A stretch of 64,000 nucleotides of DNA from an uncultured bacterium (GTDB taxonomy: Bacteria; Elusimicrobiota; Elusimicrobia; Elusimicrobiales; Elusimicrobiaceae), in contig CASFXV010000004.1 in the NCBI GenBank assembly GCA_949298795.1, positions 1 to 64,000 on the forward strand, read 5' to 3'. The translations under genes and the position numbers were made by a program. The notes below the pieces were generated by a model. It did not search any database. It worked only from the letters and a program-made list of their open reading frames with translations, and was not told the origin of the DNA. Each line of letters begins with the position of its first letter. Position 1 is the stretch's first letter. Positions 59,086 to 64,000 of the stretch are shown here, piece by piece.

Positions 59086-59601
59086 TTAACGGTGCGTGGC
59101 ACCTTTGGGCGTTTTCCCTTTAATAACGGTATGATAATATTCATACGTTAACGGAACGCCGTGTTCACAGCATAAAATATCCGCATCGGTTACATCCCCG
59201 ATAAATAAGGTATGCGTGCCCATATCTACCGTATTAAATACTTTTACTTCCATATACGAAAGCGTATCCTTTAATACTATCGGGCAGCCCGACGGGCCCA
59301 TCTTATACGGCACATTGGCAAATTTATCAAAATTACGCCCTGTGCGGAAACCAAAAATTCCAATAAAAGGCAAAGTAGTGTTTTGAGCCAGCGGCATGGC
59401 CGCAAACTTACCGCTTTTGGATATATACTCGTGCGTTAAACTGTTCTTATTTACAGAAATAGCCACGCGCGCCGGTTCCGCCGTTACCTGGAAAACGGTA
59501 TTCACAATCAAACCGTTTTTCTTTTCCCCGTCCACCGACGTAACGATATACAAACCGTATGTAATATAACTAAGCGATTCCCCTACTTCTTTGGGCAGCA
59601 T
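59086..59601 (-). CDS. Flavin reductase-like FMN-binding protein
   Basis: The 171-residue protein has the flavin reductase fold: LSYITYGLYIVTSVDGEKKNGLIVNTVFQVTAEPARVAISVNKNSLTHEYISKSG near residues 9-63, then a helix and a beta section. It resembles the NADH:flavin module of high-molecular-weight rubredoxin (Hrb), but the rubredoxin part is a separate gene 32 bases downstream. Its likely job is to reduce rubredoxin or the flavodiiron protein with NAD(P)H. GGGGGG lies 3 bases before the ATG. Confidence 0.88.
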   Translation of the reverse strand: MLPKEVGESLSYITYGLYIVTSVDGEKKNGLIVNTVFQVTAEPARVAISVNKNSLTHEYISKSGKFAAMPLAQNTTLPFIGIFGFRTGRNFDKFANVPYKMGPSGCPIVLKDTLSYMEVKVFNTVDMGTHTLFIGDVTDADILCCEHGVPLTYEYYHTVIKGKTPKGATHR

Positions 59602-59613
59602 AGCCCCCCCTTT

Positions 59614-60807
59614 TTATTGTAGTTTTTTGGCAATTTCCCGGCTGACTAAAAGGCCTAATTCGCGGCAGGCAGCCAGCACTTTTTCATCCGGCACAAATAA
59701 CGATTTGACCGCCGGAGCCACTACCTGTACACCCATACCTTCCAACATGTTGGTAAATTCATCTATCGGGGCACCGTTCCACCCATAAGAACCAAACGCG
59801 GCCCCCACCAAACCTTTTTTGCGCAATCCTTTTAGATAGCAAAGCACATCCGCCATGGAAGGGAAAATGCCGCTGTTTAATACGGGCGTTCCAACAATCA
59901 GCGCGCTGCTGTCTAACATTTCCGTCGCCACATCGCTTCTGTGGCAGCTGTGCATGGAAAGCTGTTTCACTTCCGTACCGCCTTGGCGCAGCCCTTCGGT
60001 GATTTGCACGGCCATTTTTTCCGTGCTGCCCCACATGGTATCATACAATACCACGGCTTTGTTTTTAGGGGCTTGGGCTGCCCATTTGGCGTATAACTGA
60101 ACGATTTTAGAAGGGTCTTTGCGCCAAATAAAACCGTGGTCCGGCGCGATAATTTTAGGAGAAAGACCCATCTTGGTCACTTGGTCTAAAAAGCGAAGCA
60201 CAATATCGGAATACGGCAACACGATATTGGCGTAATATTTTTCCGCTTCATAGAGCCACATGCGTTCTTCGTTCTCGTCATCAAATAATTGGGAAGTGGC
60301 GTAATGCATACCAAAAACGTCGTTTGTGAACAATACGTCTTCTTTTTCCAGGTAAGAAAACATACTGTCCGGCCAGTGCAGCATGCGGGCTTCCACAAAA
60401 GAAATGGTGTCCCCCCCTACGTCAATGCGGTCACCGGTTTTTACTATTTTTAAATTTAAATCCTGGTGAAATTGGGCGGTAATATCTTTCATCCCCATGG
60501 CGGAAACATACACTTCTTTCGGCTCAATAGCCGCTACGGCCTGGGGCAATGCGCCGGAATGGTCCATTTCCGAATGGTTGGAAATGATAATTTCTATTTT
60601 TTTCGGGTCAATCACGCTTTGAATACGCGCCATCATTTCCCCATAAAATTCCTTTTTCACCGTATCAATCAGCGTGGGCTTGTCACCCAACACCAAAAAC
60701 GCGTTGTATGTAGTGCCTTTCTTGGTGGAATACCCGTGAAAATCACGGATATTCCAATCAATGGCGCCTACCCAATATACTTTGTCTGTAATTTTAACAG
60801 CTTGCAT
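59614..60807 (-). CDS. fprA: Flavodiiron protein (oxygen reductase)
   Basis: The 397-residue protein has an N-terminal metallo-beta-lactamase-like diiron domain with ISNHSEMDHSGALP near residues 77-90 (the HxExDH ligands), HWPDSMF near 145 and the later DHG near 225. A C-terminal flavodoxin domain begins at LYDTMWGSTEKMA near 256. It reduces O2 to water (or NO to N2O) using reduced rubredoxin. I start at the ATG at 60807 with GAGGA upstream rather than the frame to 60864. It lies between dfx and the flavin reductase gene. Confidence 0.96.
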   Translation of the reverse strand: MQAVKITDKVYWVGAIDWNIRDFHGYSTKKGTTYNAFLVLGDKPTLIDTVKKEFYGEMMARIQSVIDPKKIEIIISNHSEMDHSGALPQAVAAIEPKEVYVSAMGMKDITAQFHQDLNLKIVKTGDRIDVGGDTISFVEARMLHWPDSMFSYLEKEDVLFTNDVFGMHYATSQLFDDENEERMWLYEAEKYYANIVLPYSDIVLRFLDQVTKMGLSPKIIAPDHGFIWRKDPSKIVQLYAKWAAQAPKNKAVVLYDTMWGSTEKMAVQITEGLRQGGTEVKQLSMHSCHRSDVATEMLDSSALIVGTPVLNSGIFPSMADVLCYLKGLRKKGLVGAAFGSYGWNGAPIDEFTNMLEGMGVQVVAPAVKSLFVPDEKVLAACRELGLLVSREIAKKLQ

Positions 60808-60827
60808 AAAATCCTCAGCAATCATCC

Positions 60828-61214
60828 TTAATTTTCTTTTTGCCACAAACCGTGCAGGTTGCAATATTCCCGCACCAGCACTTTGTTGGACGGAGTTTTA
60901 AAATCCGCTTCCGGCTTGTCCCCGGGTTTTAAATATTTGCGCTGGATTTTACCGCATTCTTCACAAATGAGCTCAATCCATTCAATCCAATGTACATCCT
61001 GCATGGGGTGTTCCACGGAACCTACCTTTACATGATACCCACCTTCTATTTTTTCAATAACGGGTACGTGTTTTTCGGTAGCGGCGTCCGTTTCGCCGGG
61101 TACTTGCAGTTTCATCGGTTGCCCGCAGCACACCAGCTCCCCGCCGGCTGCGTGTAATACTTCCACTATATTTCCACAAACACTGCATTTATATACTTCA
61201 TATTGTTTGGTCAT
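60828..61214 (-). CDS. dfx: Desulfoferrodoxin / superoxide reductase
   Basis: The 128-residue protein is a two-centre type. The N-terminal desulforedoxin domain has YKCSVCGN and VCCGQPM, which give four Cys. The C-terminal neelaredoxin domain has the catalytic iron ligands in [26 protein letters not shown] and CNLHGLW. It reduces superoxide to peroxide with electrons from rubredoxin. GAGGG lies 7 bases before the ATG at 61214. It is the first gene of the operon. Confidence 0.97.
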   Translation of the reverse strand: MTKQYEVYKCSVCGNIVEVLHAAGGELVCCGQPMKLQVPGETDAATEKHVPVIEKIEGGYHVKVGSVEHPMQDVHWIEWIELICEECGKIQRKYLKPGDKPEADFKTPSNKVLVREYCNLHGLWQKEN

Positions 61215-61580
61215 AATATACCCTCTTTTCATCCTTTGTATTGAATATACCTTTTTGTATTTCTTTTGTCTATTATGTCAGTTAAAACTATCTTATTAAT
61301 AATTTTTCTTATTTATTTTATAATATATTCTATCCCGCTGACAATGCTATTATATATCCCTCCAGCCCATTTAACAAGGATTAAAAGTAATTAGGCTTTT
61401 TAATGATTTTTAAGGCTATTTTTCATTTTAAGCGTTTTTAAAATACCACCAGCAGGGTGAATAGCCAAAAATTTTAAAAATTCCAATAAACCCGTTTTTT
61501 ACGCTTTTAACGTTATTTTGCAGTTTGGTTTAATTGACGCGCAGGCCGGATAAGTAGTATCATATACCATATATTTTTGA
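61215..61580. other. AT-rich gap between dfx and dnaA
   Basis: No gene is seen in these 366 bases. The gap holds the divergent promoters of dfx and dnaA, and A/T-rich direct repeats such as GGCTTTTTAATGATTTTTAAGGCTATTTTT-like segments. It contains no close match to the DnaA box TTATNCACA, so the origin more likely lies on the other side of dnaA. Confidence 0.5.
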
Positions 61581-62951
61581 ATGGCGGAATATGTTGTGGA
61601 TAATGTAACTTCAAACGGTATACCTGCTGCTATTTTAACAGAAATTGAAACTATTTTGGGTACAGACAGCTTTGATATGTGGTTAAAGCCGGCTGTGTTC
61701 CGTTACGCCAATAATGTATTGGATATTGAGCTGCCTAACCAATTCTGGGGCAAAACCATTAAAGAGCGCTATGAACATATTATTAAAGACGCTTTTTTAA
61801 AACACGCCGGCGCACAAATCACCGTTAATTACATTATAAAAGAAACGGCTCCCGCGGCTCCCACTGTGGCAGAACCCGCTGTGGCGGCCCCCATACGACG
61901 CAATCCGTTTATATCCAATTTAAATTCTTCTTTTACGTTTGATAATTTTATTGAATCGGCTTCCAACCGTTTCGCTTACCGCATGGCGGAAGCCGTGGTA
62001 AATAAATTAGGAAACCGCCAAAACAATCCTTTATTTATTTACAGCACGCCCGGACTAGGCAAAACCCATTTACTGCACGCCATAGGAAATAAAATTTTAC
62101 AAACCAATCCCAACGCCCGCGTGCTGTATAAATCCGGCGAAGAATTTGTAAACGATTACGTGGATTCCGTAGTAAACAAAGACCGGGAAAACTTCCGCAA
62201 AAAATATCATCAACTGGATTGTTTTTTAATGGATGATATACAATTTGTCGTCGGTACCACTAAAGTGGGAAGCGAGGCTGAGTTTTTCTATACCTTTAAC
62301 GCTTTGTTTGACAATAAAAAACAAATTGTTTTAACTTCCGACAAAACCCCGCAGGAATTACAACTGGAAGAACGTCTTTCTTCCCGTTTATTATCCGGTA
62401 TTGTAACGGAAATTAAACTGCCTAATGTGGAAACCCGCATCGCCATTTTACGCCAAAAAAGAGACAGTATTAATTTTGATATTGGAGACGATGTATTGGC
62501 GTTTATCGCCGAAGGCATTAGAACCAATATTCGTGAGCTGGAAGGTTCTTTTTTCAGCTTGGTGTCTTTCTGCACGTCCCACGGCATTACACCCACTATC
62601 GGCGTAGCGCAGGAAGTGTTGGCGGATACCTTAGCCAAAGAAGAACAAAAACTGGCTATTAACGTAAATTTGATTAAAAAAGTGGTGGGTAAACATTTTA
62701 AGATTAATATGGAGGATTTTAACTCCAAACGCAAAACCCAGTCCATCACTTGGCCGCGGCAAATAGCCATGTATTTGGCTACGGAATTAACGGATTTATC
62801 TCTGCCGGAAATTGGCCGGGAATTTAACAGAGACCACAGCACCGTCGTCCACGCGCGGGACTTAATTAAAGAAAAAATAGACACAGACCCCTTTTTTACA
62901 GCGGAAATCAACCAAATTATTTTGGATATTAAGGCTGTGGATAAAAAGTAA
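61581..62951 (+). CDS. dnaA: Chromosomal replication initiator DnaA
   Basis: The 456-residue AAA+ protein has a helical domain I (about 1-85), a short Pro/Ala-rich linker and the ATPase core with [17 protein letters not shown] near 112 and Walker [12 protein letters not shown] near 155. Walker B is in [11 protein letters not shown] near 218. The C-terminal DnaA-box reader has [24 protein letters not shown] near 411-434. No SD precedes the ATG; TATATT lies 5 bases upstream, so it may be leaderless too. A DnaA box overlaps its last codons. Confidence 0.99.
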   Translation: MAEYVVDNVTSNGIPAAILTEIETILGTDSFDMWLKPAVFRYANNVLDIELPNQFWGKTIKERYEHIIKDAFLKHAGAQITVNYIIKETAPAAPTVAEPAVAAPIRRNPFISNLNSSFTFDNFIESASNRFAYRMAEAVVNKLGNRQNNPLFIYSTPGLGKTHLLHAIGNKILQTNPNARVLYKSGEEFVNDYVDSVVNKDRENFRKKYHQLDCFLMDDIQFVVGTTKVGSEAEFFYTFNALFDNKKQIVLTSDKTPQELQLEERLSSRLLSGIVTEIKLPNVETRIAILRQKRDSINFDIGDDVLAFIAEGIRTNIRELEGSFFSLVSFCTSHGITPTIGVAQEVLADTLAKEEQKLAINVNLIKKVVGKHFKINMEDFNSKRKTQSITWPRQIAMYLATELTDLSLPEIGREFNRDHSTVVHARDLIKEKIDTDPFFTAEINQIILDIKAVDKK

Positions 62952-63125
62952 ACAAGCTGTGGATAACCCTTGTGTATAAATCCGTAACAAAGGGAATAAA
63001 AATTTTCATTGTGGAGCGTGTTTATAACATAACCGGGTTATGCACACACGGCACACCCGGAAACGTATAGGCCAGTCCACAAAATAAACACTATCAACAG
63101 GACATTAATAATAGGATTAATAGAT
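62936..63125. other. oriC: Probable oriC with DnaA-box cluster
   Basis: TGTGGATAA at 62936-62944 and 62958-62966 are perfect boxes (reverse of TTATCCACA). TGTGTATAA at 62971-62979 and TTATGCACA at 63038-63046 fit TTATNCACA, and TGTTTATAA at 63019-63027 is a weaker match. An A/T-rich stretch at about 63080-63125 could be the unwinding element. Position between dnaA and dnaN is classical. Confidence 0.82.
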
Positions 63126-64000
63126 ATGAAAATAAATATAACTAAAGAGACCTTTTTGGAAGGAATTCAAATTGTTTCAGCCGGGGTATCTTCCCGCACC
63201 ACGCTCCCTATTTTGCACAATTTTTTGCTGGAAGCCCAAGACGGCAAATTAAAGATGGTCCGTACCGATATGGAAATGGCCACCGTGCATTATATTAACG
63301 CGGAAGTGGAAGAAGAAGGCAGCATTACGGTACCCATGAAAGAATTTTCTGAAATCATTAAAAACCTTCCCAATGACAAAGAAATTAATCTCTATAGTGA
63401 TGAAAACAATAAATTTCATATCAAATCCGGCAAAAGCAAATTTTGGGTGATCGGGACGCCTAAGTCCGAATATCCCGCCATTCCGGAAGTGGATAAATCC
63501 AACAGCTTGTCTATGGACCCGCTGGAACTGAAAAATATGATTGAAAAAACCGCTTTTTCCGCTTCCACCCAAGAAACCCGCTATATTTTAAATGGGCTTT
63601 TATGGAATAACACGGCGGAAAAATTTGAAATTGTAGCGACTGACGGCGGCCGCTTGGCTTTGGCTACGCACGCGCCGTTGGAAGGCTCCAAAGAATTTAA
63701 AATTATTATCCCTACCAAAATTTTAAACGAAGTATGCCGCTTTATTTCCATCGCCAAGCCGGAGAAAGACGCCCGTTTGGAAGTAAACGTTTCTTCCAAC
63801 CAGGTCAGTTTTTGCATGAATGAAACAACCTTTATTTCCCGTTTGATTGAAGGAAATTTTCCCAACTACAACCAAGTCATCCCCACTAAGAAAAACTTGG
63901 GTTTTGAAGTGTTTACCAAAGATTTACTGGCTTCCACCCGCCGTTCCGCCCTGTGCTCCGGCGAGTTTGGCAGCACGGTAAAATACAAAATGGAAAATAA
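63126..64000 (+). CDS. dnaN: DNA polymerase III sliding clamp beta subunit, partial
   Basis: The gene begins at the ATG at 63126 with AGGA upstream and runs off the right edge after 291 codons. It shows the clamp N-terminus with TLPILHNFLLEA near residues 26-37, VRTDMEMAT near 45, and the second domain with ATDGGRLALA near 172. RLIEGNFPNYNQVIP near 240 matches the region before the third domain. The clamp holds polymerase III on DNA. The last third is outside the window. Confidence 0.97.
   Translation, partial: MKINITKETFLEGIQIVSAGVSSRTTLPILHNFLLEAQDGKLKMVRTDMEMATVHYINAEVEEEGSITVPMKEFSEIIKNLPNDKEINLYSDENNKFHIKSGKSKFWVIGTPKSEYPAIPEVDKSNSLSMDPLELKNMIEKTAFSASTQETRYILNGLLWNNTAEKFEIVATDGGRLALATHAPLEGSKEFKIIIPTKILNEVCRFISIAKPEKDARLEVNVSSNQVSFCMNETTFISRLIEGNFPNYNQVIPTKKNLGFEVFTKDLLASTRRSALCSGEFGSTVKYKMEN

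Noticed and set aside
61215-61580. oriC upstream of dnaA
   Set aside because: The region is AT-rich but I found no TTATNCACA box there. The boxes are on the dnaN side.

Overview
This 64 kb window looks like a chromosomal segment around the replication origin of an anaerobic, diderm, fermentative bacterium, most likely a gut-type member of the Elusimicrobiota. That placement is inference from gene content: a short-leader PilE-type pilin, pyruvoyl arginine decarboxylase plus agmatinase, a superoxide reductase/flavodiiron/rubredoxin set, many small secreted ankyrin and beta-barrel proteins, and KdsC (LPS). It was not tested by alignment. No insertion sequence, prophage, CRISPR array or rRNA operon was seen.

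The right end holds dnaA (61.6 kb) and the start of dnaN (63.1 kb). A DnaA-box cluster between them is the best oriC candidate. Going left come an oxygen-defence operon (dfx, fprA, flavin reductase, a 53-residue rubredoxin), a GT4-lepB-parA-parB unit carrying two parS-like palindromes, a small zinc-ribbon protein, and a degT/mgtC/DUF1646 group. Most genes lie on the minus strand, which is co-directional with a fork moving left from this origin.

From 34 to 51 kb lies envelope and accessory material: two tandem secreted Tiki/ChaN-like proteins, TPR proteins, a squalene/phytoene-synthase homologue with type II pantothenate kinase, an M3 peptidase, pdaD-speB, three related beta-barrel proteins (one broken by two frameshifts), ankyrin lipoproteins, and serS with a CsgG-like lipoprotein. 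From 8 to 34 kb it is mostly core machinery: zapA-rarA-xseA-xseB-tlyA, pheST plus a coiled-coil gene, glmU-prs-rplY-pth, rsmE-mtaB, dnaJ, hrcA-grpE-dnaK under a CIRCE element, infC-rpmI-rplT, nusB-ligA. The first 8 kb holds coaD, dgt, a GGDEF/EAL protein, two secreted ankyrin-like proteins, one tRNA-Gly and yjbQ-ybgC.

The most striking global signal is in the starts. At least 13 genes that head transcription units have a Pribnow-like hexamer (TATAAT, TACAAT, TAAAAT and similar) exactly 6 or 7 bases before ATG and no Shine-Dalgarno sequence. That is the geometry of leaderless mRNAs. Genes inside operons, and some operon heads, have clear SD sequences instead. This register fixes several start codons (yjbQ, csgG, the 32.1 kb lipoprotein, the 54.3 kb zinc ribbon) and exposes a +1 frameshift in tatD. 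Other points of note are the two parS-like sites that each overlap the stop codon of the preceding gene, a structured leader ending in a terminator before the partial gene at the left edge, and a recurrent GGNCTWWTGGCCC motif in that area.
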